From contig USBA01000023.1 of NCBI GenBank assembly GCA_900552735.1, positions 1 through 15,863 on the forward strand: a DNA stretch of 15,863 bases, read 5' to 3'. Under the pieces are notes generated by a model. The model made no database searches. It saw only the letters and a list, made by a program, of their open reading frames with translations, and was not told where the DNA came from. This DNA is from an uncultured Collinsella sp. GTDB lineage: Bacteria; Actinomycetota; Coriobacteriia; Coriobacteriales; Coriobacteriaceae. A program made the position numbers and the translations under genes. Below, one piece after another: positions 1-7,618 of the stretch (its first letter is position 1; each line of letters starts with the position of its first letter).

Positions 1-577
1 CGGCAGAAAGCAGCCCGGTCGGCGCATCCCAATAGCCGTGACGAATCCACAGCAGGTCATCGGCCGACTGCACCGCGAGCATCTGCTGCAGCAGCTCGCG
101 ATCGGCACCCACCGCTCCAACGCCATCGGCACAATCGACGCCATGCTCAAGCAAAAATGCGCGCGCCGCCTTCATCTCGATTCCAGCATGTACCAGCAGA
201 TACGGGCGCTCCTCGGTCTCGGCCACCGCGTAGAGCGGCAGCGCGGCCATCCATCGCACGAGCTCCTCGTATGCCTCAAATTCCATGTCGTTGAGCTGCT
301 CGCGCGTCGTCCAGCCACCGTTGATATCCCAGGTCTCGGCATCGAGCGGATCCTGGCCAATGATGGCATCGAGCATGATCTGTTCGTGATTGCCCTTGAG
401 CACGCGGGCGTTGGGCAGCGAGCGCACGAGCTTAATAACACCGACAGGATCGGGCCCGCGATCGATCATGTCGCCCAGCACGTACAGCGTGTCGTCGGAC
501 GTCAACGAGATCTTAGACAGGGCCTCGTCAAGCGCACGCACGTGCCCGTGAGCATCAGATGTCACATAGATCGCCAT
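1..577 (-). CDS. Metallophosphoesterase, PPP (serine/threonine phosphatase-like) family, 3' end cut by window edge
   Basis: A calcineurin-like phosphoesterase of the PPP group, expected to hydrolyse phosphomonoesters with two bound metal ions in the cytoplasm; the substrate cannot be read from sequence. The 192 residues visible start MAIYVTSDAHGH and carry the ordered metal-binding blocks: D8-A-H10-G, G35-D36-M-I-D39-R40-G, G62-N63-H64-E and V129-H130-A-G. A WIRHGYW stretch near residue 177 matches the W-I-R block that small bacterial PPP phosphatases (PrpA/ApaH-like) carry late in the domain. The ATG at 575-577 is chosen because AAGGAGAGG lies a few bases upstream and the conserved DxH block begins at residue 8. 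The frame stays open to the window edge, so the last part is missing. It is divergent from the antiporter gene at 899 and has its own likely promoter at 653-681. The family call is firm, the specific role unknown. Confidence 0.9.
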   Translation of the reverse strand, partial: MAIYVTSDAHGHVRALDEALSKISLTSDDTLYVLGDMIDRGPDPVGVIKLVRSLPNARVLKGNHEQIMLDAIIGQDPLDAETWDINGGWTTREQLNDMEFEAYEELVRWMAALPLYAVAETEERPYLLVHAGIEMKAARAFLLEHGVDCADGVGAVGADRELLQQMLAVQSADDLLWIRHGYWDAPTGLLSA

Positions 578-898
578 GGTACGCCTCTCCTTGCATTGCG
601 GTCTAAGCCCGGCGCCGCAACTAAAACTTCAAGTTGAACTTAAACGTTACCCATTGTACTCCGTTGCAATAAAGCTGGAAAGTGCCACCGCTGCCAACGG
701 TCACAAGCGGCCGCCCGCACGCCCCGAAAACACCGCGCCACCAGCACCAACGCCCCAACCAGCACCGCCCGCGCCCCCCGCCTCGTGTCGATAATGCGAA
801 CGCCCGCGGCTCGGCCCCATAAACCCACCATCTTTGGGTACAAATAACCGCAGACAACTGACCGTGCCACGCCAACCACCCAGGAGCGGACACTACCC
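578..898. other. Divergent intergenic region with C-rich stretch, no gene seen
   Basis: This 321-bp gap separates the minus-strand phosphoesterase from the plus-strand antiporter. Around 703-780 the plus strand is very rich in C and A and poor in T, giving short proline-rich frames with no ribosome binding site or family resemblance. I do not consider these genes. The right end holds AGGAG at 882-886, the likely ribosome binding site of the antiporter at a rather long 12-nt spacing. No convincing plus-strand promoter could be picked out. Confidence 0.5.
653..681 (-). promoter_or_regulatory. Putative sigma-70-type promoter for the metallophosphoesterase
   Basis: Read on the minus strand, TTTCCA (681-676, 4 of 6 to the -35 consensus) and TACAAT (658-653, 5 of 6 to the -10 consensus) are separated by exactly 17 bases. 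This would give a leader of about 70 nt before the ATG at 577. It rests on sequence match only. Confidence 0.4.
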
Positions 899-2500
899 AT
901 GAACCAGATACTTCTCTTTATCGGCCTCGTCATCATTTTGTGTCTGACCATCAAACCCGTCGGCAAAAAGCTCCCCTTCCCTACCCTGCTCATCTTTATC
1001 GCGCTCGGCATGCTGCTGGGCGTCAACGGGCCGGCGCACATCGACTTTAGCGACTACGCGCTTACCGAAACCGTCTGCAGTACGGCACTGCTGTTCATCA
1101 TGTTCTACGGCGGCTTTAACACCAACATCGACCGCGCCAAGCCCGTCGCCGCGCCCGCTGTACTGCTGAGCACGCTCGGCGTTATCGCTACCGCCGGCAT
1201 CACGGGCGCCTTTGCGCATTTTGCACTAGGCTTCGACTGGATCGGCGGCCTGCTGCTGGGCTCGGTCGTGGCATCGACCGATGCGGCCAGCGTCTTTAGC
1301 GTGCTGCGCGAGCACAACCTTTCGCTAAAGGGCGCGACTGACTCGCTGCTCGAGGTCGAATCGGGCTCCAACGACCCCGTCGCCTACATGCTTACCGCGG
1401 TGCTCGCGACCCTCGCGGCGGGCGGCGACATCGACATTCCCGTGCTGTTGGCCAAGCAGATCATCCTGGGCGTGGGACTGGGCCTTGCCATCGGCTGGAC
1501 ATCCAGCCGCCTGATTGAACGCGCGCACGCAACGGCCGAGGGCGCGCAGACCATCTTTTTGTTCGCCGTGGCGATCGTTGCCTACGCGCTGCCGAGCTAC
1601 CTGGGCGGCAACGGCTTTTTGGCCGTATACCTGGCAGGCATTGTGCTGGGTGCAAGCGACATCACCGGCAAGGTCGAGATGGCGCACTTCTTTGATACCC
1701 TCACCGAAATGGCCGAGATGACCATCTTCTTTTTGCTGGGCCTGCTCGTCACGCCCGCGCGCCTGCCGCAAATGCTGTTGCCGGGCCTGGCGCTCATGGC
1801 GTTTATGCTCTTCGTGAGCCGTCCCATCGCCGTCGGCCTGCTGTTGGCGCCCTTTAAGACCAATCCTCGCCAAGTCGCGCTCGTAAGCTGGGCGGGTCTG
1901 CGCGGCGCGGCTTCGGTCGTGTTTAGCCTCTTTGCCGTGGTGGTCGGTGTTCCCGGTGGGCACGACCTATTTGACCTGGTCTTTGTGATTGCCGTGTCGA
2001 GCATTGTAGTGCAGGGCTCGCTGCTACCGGCAGTGGCGAAAAAGCTCGACATGATCGACGCGGAAGGCGACGTGCGCCGCACGTTTAACGATTACCGCGA
2101 CGAGGACGGCATGTCGTTCGTTAAGCTCAAGGTAGGCGCGGGCCATCCGTTTGCCGGGCGCTCGCTCGCCGATATTGGCAGCGTCGCCGACATGCTCGTG
2201 GTCCTGGTGCTGCGCGACGGTGCGCACCCGGTGCTACCCAACGGCGATACCGTAATTGAGGAAGGAGACCTTCTGGTGATGGCCGCGCCGACGTTTGAAG
2301 AGCGTGCCGAGGTAACATTGCGCGAGGTCACCGTAACGCCCCACGGTCGCCTGGCAGGACTGCGTCTGCGCGACGTGCCACAAGGCAAGCACCCGTTTAT
2401 CGTGGTGATGCTCAAGCGCGACGGCCAAACGATCATCCCCGACGGCAACACCCTCATATATGCCGGCGACGAAGCCGTCATCGCCACGCTAGCGTCGTAG
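899..2500 (+). CDS. K+/H+ (cation/proton) antiporter, CPA1 family, with C-terminal RCK_C region
   Basis: An inner-membrane monovalent cation/proton antiporter of the NhaP2/CvrA type, expected to expel K+ or Na+ in exchange for protons and so help control pH, volume and K+. The 533 residues begin with about a dozen hydrophobic segments (residues 1-380). They contain CPA1 landmarks: GSVVASTDAASVFSVLR (121-137), the acidic SGSNDP block (155-160) with the transport-associated Asn-Asp pair, and W-A-G-L-R-G-A (331-337). The cytoplasmic tail carries two consecutive RCK_C/TrkA_C-like units (about 405-465 and 475-533), each with the G-D/A-G-D strand-turn pattern; such domains sense ligands or nucleotides in relatives. 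Length agrees with CvrA-like proteins (about 550 residues). ATG 899 is preceded by AGGAG. The gene appears monocistronic, with a large palindrome beginning 13 nt after the stop. Ion preference is inferred from the family, not visible. Confidence 0.9.
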   Translation: MNQILLFIGLVIILCLTIKPVGKKLPFPTLLIFIALGMLLGVNGPAHIDFSDYALTETVCSTALLFIMFYGGFNTNIDRAKPVAAPAVLLSTLGVIATAGITGAFAHFALGFDWIGGLLLGSVVASTDAASVFSVLREHNLSLKGATDSLLEVESGSNDPVAYMLTAVLATLAAGGDIDIPVLLAKQIILGVGLGLAIGWTSSRLIERAHATAEGAQTIFLFAVAIVAYALPSYLGGNGFLAVYLAGIVLGASDITGKVEMAHFFDTLTEMAEMTIFFLLGLLVTPARLPQMLLPGLALMAFMLFVSRPIAVGLLLAPFKTNPRQVALVSWAGLRGAASVVFSLFAVVVGVPGGHDLFDLVFVIAVSSIVVQGSLLPAVAKKLDMIDAEGDVRRTFNDYRDEDGMSFVKLKVGAGHPFAGRSLADIGSVADMLVVLVLRDGAHPVLPNGDTVIEEGDLLVMAAPTFEERAEVTLREVTVTPHGRLAGLRLRDVPQGKHPFIVVMLKRDGQTIIPDGNTLIYAGDEAVIATLAS

Positions 2501-2512
2501 CCATCTCCACCC

Positions 2513-2585
2513 ATAAGTTGCGGTGAAATAGGGACTGAATAGGCCTTCTAACAGCCTAAACAGTCCCTATTTCACCGCAAGTTAT
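2513..2585. repeat. Long near-perfect palindrome, REP-like hairpin
   Basis: Arms 2513-2537 and 2561-2585 are inverted copies matching at 24 of 25 positions, the one mismatch being G2517/G2581. The inner 20 bp are perfect (TTGCGGTGAAATAGGGACTG on the left arm). A further 5-bp stem, TAGGC/GCCTA, closes around a 9-nt loop. There is no T-run on either side, so it is not a standard intrinsic terminator, although it could stop or stabilise the antiporter transcript. Its site between convergent genes (899-2500 + and 2616-2822 -) and its GGGAC-containing stem suggest a dispersed REP-type element. Confidence 0.75.
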
Positions 2586-2615
2586 TGAGGGGATAAGGTT
2601 GAGGGGTGGCTATGG

Positions 2616-2822
2616 CTACCAACCGTCGTCCGTATCGTCGCCTGTGGCGAAGACACGGAGGTCGAGGCCTTCGCGTTCGGCTCGGGCTAGGAGCTCTTGG
2701 GGCGACTCGTCCTCGATATCCATCACGTCGAGCATGGCGGCCGGAAAGCCCACGCCCGCCGCAGACCCCACGCGGTCGAGCAGGCTCTCGCGCAGCTGAC
2801 CTACGTCAACTTCGATCTTCAT
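2616..2822 (-). CDS. Small acidic protein of unknown function (68 aa)
   Basis: I do not recognise this protein. It is 68 residues, begins MKIEVDVGQLRESLLDRVG and ends in an acidic tail, GDDTDDGW. The middle (about residues 9-56) looks mostly helical, with a small Gly/Ala-rich turn (SAAGVGF) and an acidic segment (DVMDIEDESPQEL). There are no cysteines, no membrane segment and no signal peptide. Translation is well supported: TAGGAGGTTTCACC stands directly before the ATG at 2820-2822, a near-ideal Shine-Dalgarno at 7-8 nt. That is why this start is preferred over the upstream in-frame ATG that would add about 60 unsupported residues. It is convergent with the antiporter and divergent from the pyrophosphohydrolase at 2938. 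That it is a real gene is likely; its function is open. Confidence 0.7.
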   Translation of the reverse strand: MKIEVDVGQLRESLLDRVGSAAGVGFPAAMLDVMDIEDESPQELLARAEREGLDLRVFATGDDTDDGW

Positions 2823-2937
2823 GGTGAAACCTCCTACCGGCCAATCGCGACCGAACAAACCGCACACCCCAAATGATGTGCAATAAATACCAGATACGGC
2901 CATAATAAAACAATGAACATCAGGGAGGTTGCGGACG

Positions 2938-3294
2938 ATGGATAAGCTCGATGCCATGACGAAACAAGTCAGGGACTTTTGTGATGCACGCGACTGGCGC
3001 AAATATCACACGCCAAAAGAGCTTGCCATCGGCATGGCAACTGAGTCCTCCGAGCTCCTTCAGCTCTTTCGTTTTGTGAGCGACGAGCGCATTGCAGAAA
3101 TGTTCGAAGACACCGAGCAACGCCAAGCTATCGAAGACGAAGTCGCCGACACGCTCCTTTTCCTTCTGCGTTTCTCAGATTTAAATGAAATCGACCTGCC
3201 AGCGGCGCTTTCGTCTAAGCTCAAGCGCAATGGCGAGCGCTACCCCGTCGACGCATCATCTAACGAATACAGAAAGGCGAACCATCATGAGTAA
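2938..3294 (+). CDS. MazG-like nucleotide pyrophosphohydrolase (RS21-C6/dCTPase type)
   Basis: An all-alpha NTP pyrophosphohydrolase, expected to cleave a (deoxy)nucleoside triphosphate to the monophosphate and pyrophosphate using Mg2+. The 118 residues show the family order: RDWRKYHTPKELAIGMATESSEL, where E36-S-S-E39 forms the first ExxE metal motif, then E68-V-A-D71 in DEVADTLLFLL as the second ExxD motif, and RYP near the C-terminus. Length and the DW-x-x-(Y/F)HTPK-x-LA lead resemble RS21-C6/DCTPP1 proteins rather than two-domain MazG. ATG 2938 is chosen because GGGAGG (2923-2928) lies 9 nt upstream; a TTG at 2929 is too close to that site. The stop overlaps the next gene's ATG by 8 nt, so the two are probably translationally coupled. 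Base composition is less GC-rich than in serC/serA, suggesting acquisition by transfer. Its substrate is unknown; it may be nucleotide house-cleaning or part of a defence cassette. Confidence 0.88.
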   Translation: MDKLDAMTKQVRDFCDARDWRKYHTPKELAIGMATESSELLQLFRFVSDERIAEMFEDTEQRQAIEDEVADTLLFLLRFSDLNEIDLPAALSSKLKRNGERYPVDASSNEYRKANHHE

Positions 3295-4324
3295 TGAGTT
3301 CGCCCTTCGGCAGTACACGCTTCCCCTACCCCAGCCCTTTGAGACAAGCGAATCGCTTCAGGACTTTGGCACGCCAAAGCCTGGAGCCCATCATGACGAG
3401 AGTTGGCCTGTCCTTTACATTCTTACCAACAGCAGAAACAAGACGGCATACATCGGCCAAACAACCAATTACCAGCGCCGTATGAAACAACACGCTGCAA
3501 ACGTGGACAAGGACTTCGACCGGACCCTTCTGATCGACAATCCCACCTTCAACCAATCCGCAACGTTCGAGTTCGAGAATCGACTTATTGAGCTGTTCTG
3601 TGCTGACGAAAAATACCAGGTCACCAATGCCAACAACGGCTATGCCCAATTCGATTATTTTGAGCGGCCTCAGTATCGCCAGAAGTTCCGAGACCTCTGG
3701 ACAAAGCTTCGCGAAGAAAACTACGCGATTCATCCGATTGAAGAGCTCGAGAACTCCGATCTGTTCAAGTTCTCGCCTTTCAAGACGCTTACGCCCGACC
3801 AATACGAAACGATCGAGACGATTTTTAAACGTCTCGAACAGGAGCATGAAGACGTAAAACATGGCGGCTCAAAAAGAGAACGTATAACCGTCGTGAATGG
3901 CGCGCCGGGAACAGGTAAAACAATCCTCGCCATCAGTCTCATGTTCAAAATCAAAAATGAGCCCAACCTTTCCGGCCTGCGAGTCGGTTTTGTCACCCCC
4001 ATGGATTCCCTGAAAAAGACCCTCAGGAAACTCACGCACTTCCTTCCAGGGTTAAAGCCTGGCGATATCTTGAGCCCCAGTGACGTAACCAAAAATGATC
4101 GTTATGACATCCTACTTGTCGATGAAGCACATCGACTTGGTAATTATCTAAGCATGGGCTCCGGCATCAAGGCCTTCTATAGCACCTGTGATCGTCTCGA
4201 CCTTCCGCATACGAGCAACCAAGTTGACTGGATATTCAAATGCTGCGACAAGGCATATCTGTTTTATGACCCCAAGCAGCAAGTCAGGGCCTCCGGCCTC
4301 AATCGAGACGGTCTTGAGCGGTGA
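3287..4324 (+). CDS. GIY-YIG nuclease domain fused to the N-terminal half of a DUF2075 (Schlafen group 3) helicase, stopped early
   Basis: The 345 residues before the TGA combine two parts. Residues 41-70 (VLYILTN..KTAYIGQTTNYQRRMKQH) are a GIY-YIG nuclease core with the expected R64 and an acidic candidate, E98, in ENRLIEL. From about residue 165 a superfamily 1-like ATPase begins: Walker A N204-G-A-P-G-T-G-K-T212, Walker B L276-L-V-D-E-A-H-R283, and F326-Y-D-P-K-Q-Q, a motif III-like Asp/Gln block. This is the DUF2075 (SLFN-g3 helicase) arrangement. Such proteins probably act on nucleic acid with ATP, and the fused nuclease suggests cutting after translocation or sensing. ATG 3287 follows GAAAGG (3272-3277) and overlaps the pyrophosphohydrolase stop. 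The product as written lacks the second RecA lobe, encoded in the same frame just downstream, so helicase activity is doubtful. The GIY-YIG part could still fold. Confidence 0.82.
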   Translation: MSNEFALRQYTLPLPQPFETSESLQDFGTPKPGAHHDESWPVLYILTNSRNKTAYIGQTTNYQRRMKQHAANVDKDFDRTLLIDNPTFNQSATFEFENRLIELFCADEKYQVTNANNGYAQFDYFERPQYRQKFRDLWTKLREENYAIHPIEELENSDLFKFSPFKTLTPDQYETIETIFKRLEQEHEDVKHGGSKRERITVVNGAPGTGKTILAISLMFKIKNEPNLSGLRVGFVTPMDSLKKTLRKLTHFLPGLKPGDILSPSDVTKNDRYDILLVDEAHRLGNYLSMGSGIKAFYSTCDRLDLPHTSNQVDWIFKCCDKAYLFYDPKQQVRASGLNRDGLER

Positions 4325-5029
4325 CTTAACCAACTCGAAGAAGAGGGCATTGAAACTGAAGAGTTCAGCCTAAGCACGCAAATGCGAGTACGCGGCGGCG
4401 ATGAGTATCTCGACTTTGTATATGATCTACTCGACAACAAGGCGTACATGCATGCCGGCATGAAATTCGAAGAACTCTTTTCATCGGAGCCTTACGATTC
4501 GCGAGCCGGGGATCCGGACAGCGATACCCCCAGATACCAGTTTGGAATCGTCGACCAATTTGAGGATTTCTGTTCCCTGCAGCAAGCCAAGGAAGAGGAA
4601 GTTGGTCTATCCCGCATGACGGCAGGTTTTGCGTGGAAGTGGGAAACGAAGAAACACAAAGACGCGTTCGACATCGTCATTGAGGGCATCCCTAAACGTT
4701 GGAACTCGAGTCAAAAGGATTGGGTTAACTCCCCCAACGCCGTCAACGAGGTCGGATGCATCCACACGGTGCAGGGCTACGACCTCAACTACGGCTTCGT
4801 AATTCTGGGGCCAGACATTTACTACGACAACGACAAAGGGGGCGTCTGCGTTAACAAGGCAAACTTCAAAGATACCGTCGCAAAGAAAAAGGCAAGCGAC
4901 GACGACCTACGAAAGATTATCGTCAACGCCTACTACGTTCTCATGACGCGCGGCATGCTGGGAACGTTTCTTTATGTATGCGACCCGGCGCTCAAGGAGT
5001 ATTTGTCACGGTATATCCCGGTGATATAG
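4325..5029 (+). pseudogene. C-terminal half of the GIY-YIG/DUF2075 helicase, separated by an in-frame TGA
   Basis: After TGA 4322-4324 the same reading frame continues open for 234 codons to a TAG at 5029. It encodes the missing second lobe: FSLSTQMRVRGGDEY (RecA2 entry with Q-M-R), then CIHTVQGYDLNYGFVILGPD (motif V-like, T-x-x-G-Y) and NAYYVLMTRGMLGTFLYV (motif VI-like, T-R-G). All are hallmarks of DUF2075 proteins. Joined across the stop, the protein would be 580 residues, a normal size. The first ATG after the stop (4382) has no Shine-Dalgarno and lies inside the conserved QMR block, so independent translation is unlikely. CGA or TGG to TGA is a one-base change, so a recent nonsense mutation, a sequencing error or occasional UGA-C readthrough all fit. 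No frameshift or further decay is seen, so any lesion is young. Confidence 0.8.
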
Positions 5030-5123
5030 ACCTAACGACCGCCCTCCCCCATGTAACCATCCTGTAAATCATAGCAGCGCACTCGAGTTTTACCGTGATG
5101 CGGTCGCGCCTGGCGCTCCACTG

Positions 5124-5132
5124 TGCTAAAGT
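5124..5132 (+). promoter_or_regulatory. Possible extended -10 promoter of serC
   Basis: TGCTAAAGT (5124-5132) fits the extended -10 form TGnTAnnnT and would start a transcript about 30 nt before the serC ATG. No good -35 hexamer is visible 17 nt upstream. The assignment is tentative. Confidence 0.3.
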
Positions 5133-5170
5133 ATCCCGAACGTTCAAACGACTACGAGGGGAACTAGAAG

Positions 5171-6295
5171 ATGGCACGTGTGCACAACTTCTCAGCTGGC
5201 CCGGCCGCGCTGCCTACAAGCGTGCTCGCCGAGATCGCCGACGAGATGATGGACTACCGCGGTTGCGGCATGTCCGTGCTCGAGATGAGCCATCGATCTA
5301 GCATGTACCAGCAGATCATCGACGACGCCGAGGCAACCCTGCGCCGCCTGCTGAGCATCCCCGACAACTACCGTGTCCTGTTTTTGCAGGGCGGCTCCAC
5401 GCTGCAGTTTGCGGGCATTCCCATGAACCTCATGCGCCGCGGCCGCGCCGGCTACGTCGTGACCGGCAACTTCGCCAACAAAGCGTACAAGGAGGCCGCA
5501 AAGTACGGCGAGGCCATGCTGCTCGCGAGCTCCGAGGACACCAATTTCGACCGCATCCCCGACATGGCCGACGTCAACGCGCGCATTGCCGCCGAGGCCG
5601 CGGGCGACGGGCTCGACTACGTCTACGTCTGCCAGAACAACACCATCTTTGGCACCATGTACCACGAGCTGCCCAATTGCGGCGACGTGCCGCTGGTCGC
5701 CGATGTCTCGAGCTGCTTTTTGTCGCAGCCGCTCGACGTCGAGCGCTACGGGCTCATCTACGCCGGCGCTCAGAAAAACGCCGGCGCCGCGGGCGTCACC
5801 GTGGTTATCGTGCGCGACGACTTGATCGCCGACGGCCCGGCCTTTGCGCAGACGCCACAGTACCTGGACCTTAAGACCCAGGCCGCCAAGGGCTCCATGC
5901 TCAACACGCCCAACACCTTTGGCATCTACGTGTGCGGCAAGGTGTTCCATTGGGTGGAGCAGACCGGTGGACTTGCCGCCATGGCCGAGCGCAACTGGGC
6001 CAAGGCCAACCTGCTCTACGACCTGCTCGAGCACAGCGAGCTTTTCCATGGCACCACGCAAGCCGACAGTCGCTCCATCGCCAACGTCACCTTCCGCACC
6101 GGCGACGCCGAGCTCGACGCGGCCTTTGTCGCAGGCGCGGCCGAGCACCAGATTCAAAACGTCAAGGGCCATCGCCTGGTGGGCGGCATGCGCGCCAGCG
6201 TCTATAACGCCGTAACCATGGAAGACGTGCAGGCCCTGGCCTCGTACATGAAGGACTTCGAAGCGCAGCATAGTTTGAGTCCGCGATCTAACTAG
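5171..6295 (+). CDS. serC: Phosphoserine transaminase SerC
   Basis: A PLP enzyme (class V aminotransferase fold) converting 3-phosphohydroxypyruvate and glutamate to phosphoserine and 2-oxoglutarate; relatives also serve pyridoxal phosphate synthesis. The 374-residue protein begins with the signature N6-F-S-A-G-P-A. It carries MSVLEMSHRS (34-43), the PLP-phosphate loop G74-G-S-T77, and the Schiff-base lysine in Y197-A-G-A-Q-K202-N-A-G. Length matches the roughly 360-residue family. GAGGGG (5156-5161) precedes the ATG by 9 nt. serA follows after 69 nt with no terminator. The only structure in between is GCCCGC/GCGGGC at 6295-6311, which has no T-tract, so the two genes are probably co-transcribed. 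C/G-ending codons dominate, as expected for a native highly expressed gene. Identification is confident. Confidence 0.95.
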   Translation: MARVHNFSAGPAALPTSVLAEIADEMMDYRGCGMSVLEMSHRSSMYQQIIDDAEATLRRLLSIPDNYRVLFLQGGSTLQFAGIPMNLMRRGRAGYVVTGNFANKAYKEAAKYGEAMLLASSEDTNFDRIPDMADVNARIAAEAAGDGLDYVYVCQNNTIFGTMYHELPNCGDVPLVADVSSCFLSQPLDVERYGLIYAGAQKNAGAAGVTVVIVRDDLIADGPAFAQTPQYLDLKTQAAKGSMLNTPNTFGIYVCGKVFHWVEQTGGLAAMAERNWAKANLLYDLLEHSELFHGTTQADSRSIANVTFRTGDAELDAAFVAGAAEHQIQNVKGHRLVGGMRASVYNAVTMEDVQALASYMKDFEAQHSLSPRSN

Positions 6296-6364
6296 CCCGC
6301 AACCCGCGGGCCGACCAGCCACTTCAAACCACCTGTTTAAACCAAACCTGCTAAGGAGTTTTTC

Positions 6365-7528
6365 ATGCGCAAGATTAAGACCATCGACGACATCACTAAA
6401 GACGGCAAAGTCGAGTTTGGCGAGGGCTACGAGTTTGTGGACACCGCCGAGGAGGCCGACGCCATCCTGATGCGCTCGACCGACCTGCACGGCTACGAGC
6501 TGCCCGAGGGCATCCGCGCCATCGCCCGCTGCGGCGCCGGCGTCAACAACATCCCCGTCGAGGAGTACGCCAAGAAGGGCGTCGTCGTCTTTAACTCCCC
6601 CGGCGCCAACAGCAACGCCGTCAAGGAGCTCGTCCTTGGCATGCTGGTGCTCTCGAGCCGCGGCGTCGTGCAGTCGATGAATTGGGTGCGCGACAACGCC
6701 GACGACCCCGAGATTCAGGTCGACGCCGAAAAGGCCAAGAAGGCCTTTGTGGGCCGCGAGCTCAAGGGCAAGCGCATCGGCGTTATCGGTCTGGGCAACG
6801 TAGGCTCCAAGGTCGCCAACGCCTGCGTCGATCTGGGCATGGATGTCTACGGCTACGATCCGTTCATTTCCGTCGAGCACGCGTGGGTGCTGAGCCGCGA
6901 GGTGCAGCGCGTGGGCACGCTCGAGGATCTGTGCCGCGGCTGCGACTACCTCACCGTGCACGTGCCCAGCAAGGCCGATACCATCGGCATGATCAGCACC
7001 GAGCAGATCGACCTGCTGGCCCCGGACGCCGTGCTCATCAACTACGCGCGCGAGACCATCATTGACGAGGACGCCGTCGACGCCGCCCTGCGCGAGGGCA
7101 AGCTTAGCTGGTTTAGCTGCGACTTTGCCACGCCCAAGACCGTCAAGATGCCCAACACGTTTATCACCACGCATTCGGGCGCCGGCACCGGCGAGGCCGA
7201 GGCCAACTGCGCCGACATGGCGATCAGCGAGCTCAAGGATTACCTGGAAAACGGCAATATCGCGCACAGCGTCAACTACCCCGCCTGCAGCATGGGCAAG
7301 GCGCGCGCCGCGAGCCGCATCGCCTGCCTGCACGCCAACGTGCCCAACATGATCGGCCAGATCACGGCCATTCTCGCCAAGGACAACGCCAACGTGCAGC
7401 GTATGACCAACGAGTCCGCTGGCGAGAACGCCTACACCATGTTCGACACCGACGAGCACCTGAACAGCAGCACCATCGAGGCGCTCAAGCAGATTCCGTC
7501 GATGCATCGCGTGCGCGTGATCAAGTAG
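6365..7528 (+). CDS. serA: D-3-phosphoglycerate dehydrogenase SerA, short form with ACT domain
   Basis: Catalyses NAD-dependent oxidation of 3-phosphoglycerate to 3-phosphohydroxypyruvate, the committed step of serine synthesis, feeding SerC upstream in the operon. The 387 residues contain R55-C-G-A-G-V-N-N, the Rossmann loop G142-L-G-N-V-G147 followed by YGYDPF, N226-Y-A-R229-E with the substrate/catalytic arginine, and catalytic H270 in T-T-H-S-G-A-G. The C-terminal 70 residues (HANVPNMIGQITAIL...) are an ACT domain, which in relatives senses serine. The glutamate normally found before the histidine is not obvious (FATPKTV at 254-260). I recall the same short DFxTP-type segment in clostridial SerA, so this may be subfamily-typical rather than a lesion. 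AAGGAG (6353-6358) sits 6 nt before the ATG. A strong terminator follows at 7568. Feedback by serine is possible but not shown. Confidence 0.94.
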   Translation: MRKIKTIDDITKDGKVEFGEGYEFVDTAEEADAILMRSTDLHGYELPEGIRAIARCGAGVNNIPVEEYAKKGVVVFNSPGANSNAVKELVLGMLVLSSRGVVQSMNWVRDNADDPEIQVDAEKAKKAFVGRELKGKRIGVIGLGNVGSKVANACVDLGMDVYGYDPFISVEHAWVLSREVQRVGTLEDLCRGCDYLTVHVPSKADTIGMISTEQIDLLAPDAVLINYARETIIDEDAVDAALREGKLSWFSCDFATPKTVKMPNTFITTHSGAGTGEAEANCADMAISELKDYLENGNIAHSVNYPACSMGKARAASRIACLHANVPNMIGQITAILAKDNANVQRMTNESAGENAYTMFDTDEHLNSSTIEALKQIPSMHRVRVIK

Positions 7529-7567
7529 CGTCGGCGCCAAGCCTGCCAGACAGGCCACGACGCCCAT

Positions 7568-7605
7568 TCGGCCCCCGTTTTCACGAAACGGGGGCCGATT
7601 TCGTT
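7568..7605 (+). terminator. Rho-independent terminator of serCA
   Basis: A perfect 13-bp GC-rich stem, TCGGCCCCCGTTT (7568-7580) with AAACGGGGGCCGA (7586-7598), has a 5-nt loop (TCACG) and is followed by TTTCGTT. It starts 40 nt after the serA stop. Confidence 0.88.
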
Positions 7606-7618
7606 GCTCCGGCTGGTT

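Noticed and set aside
1325..1963. Minus-strand open frames inside the antiporter gene
   Set aside because: The antiporter has clear CPA1 motifs on the plus strand; these frames are compositional shadows.
4322..4324. TGA as a selenocysteine codon
   Set aside because: The residue falls in a variable linker between helicase lobes rather than at a redox site, and I saw no bacterial SECIS-like hairpin immediately downstream.
6295..6311. GCCCGC/GCGGGC hairpin as a terminator between serC and serA
   Set aside because: A short 6-bp stem with no T-tract; serA follows with a strong ribosome site, so co-transcription is more likely.
5192..7567. 791-codon open frame on the minus strand across serC and serA
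   Set aside because: It is antisense to two confidently identified enzymes, has low-complexity Ala/Gly/Val/His-rich composition and no ribosome site. It is a by-product of GC-biased codon use.
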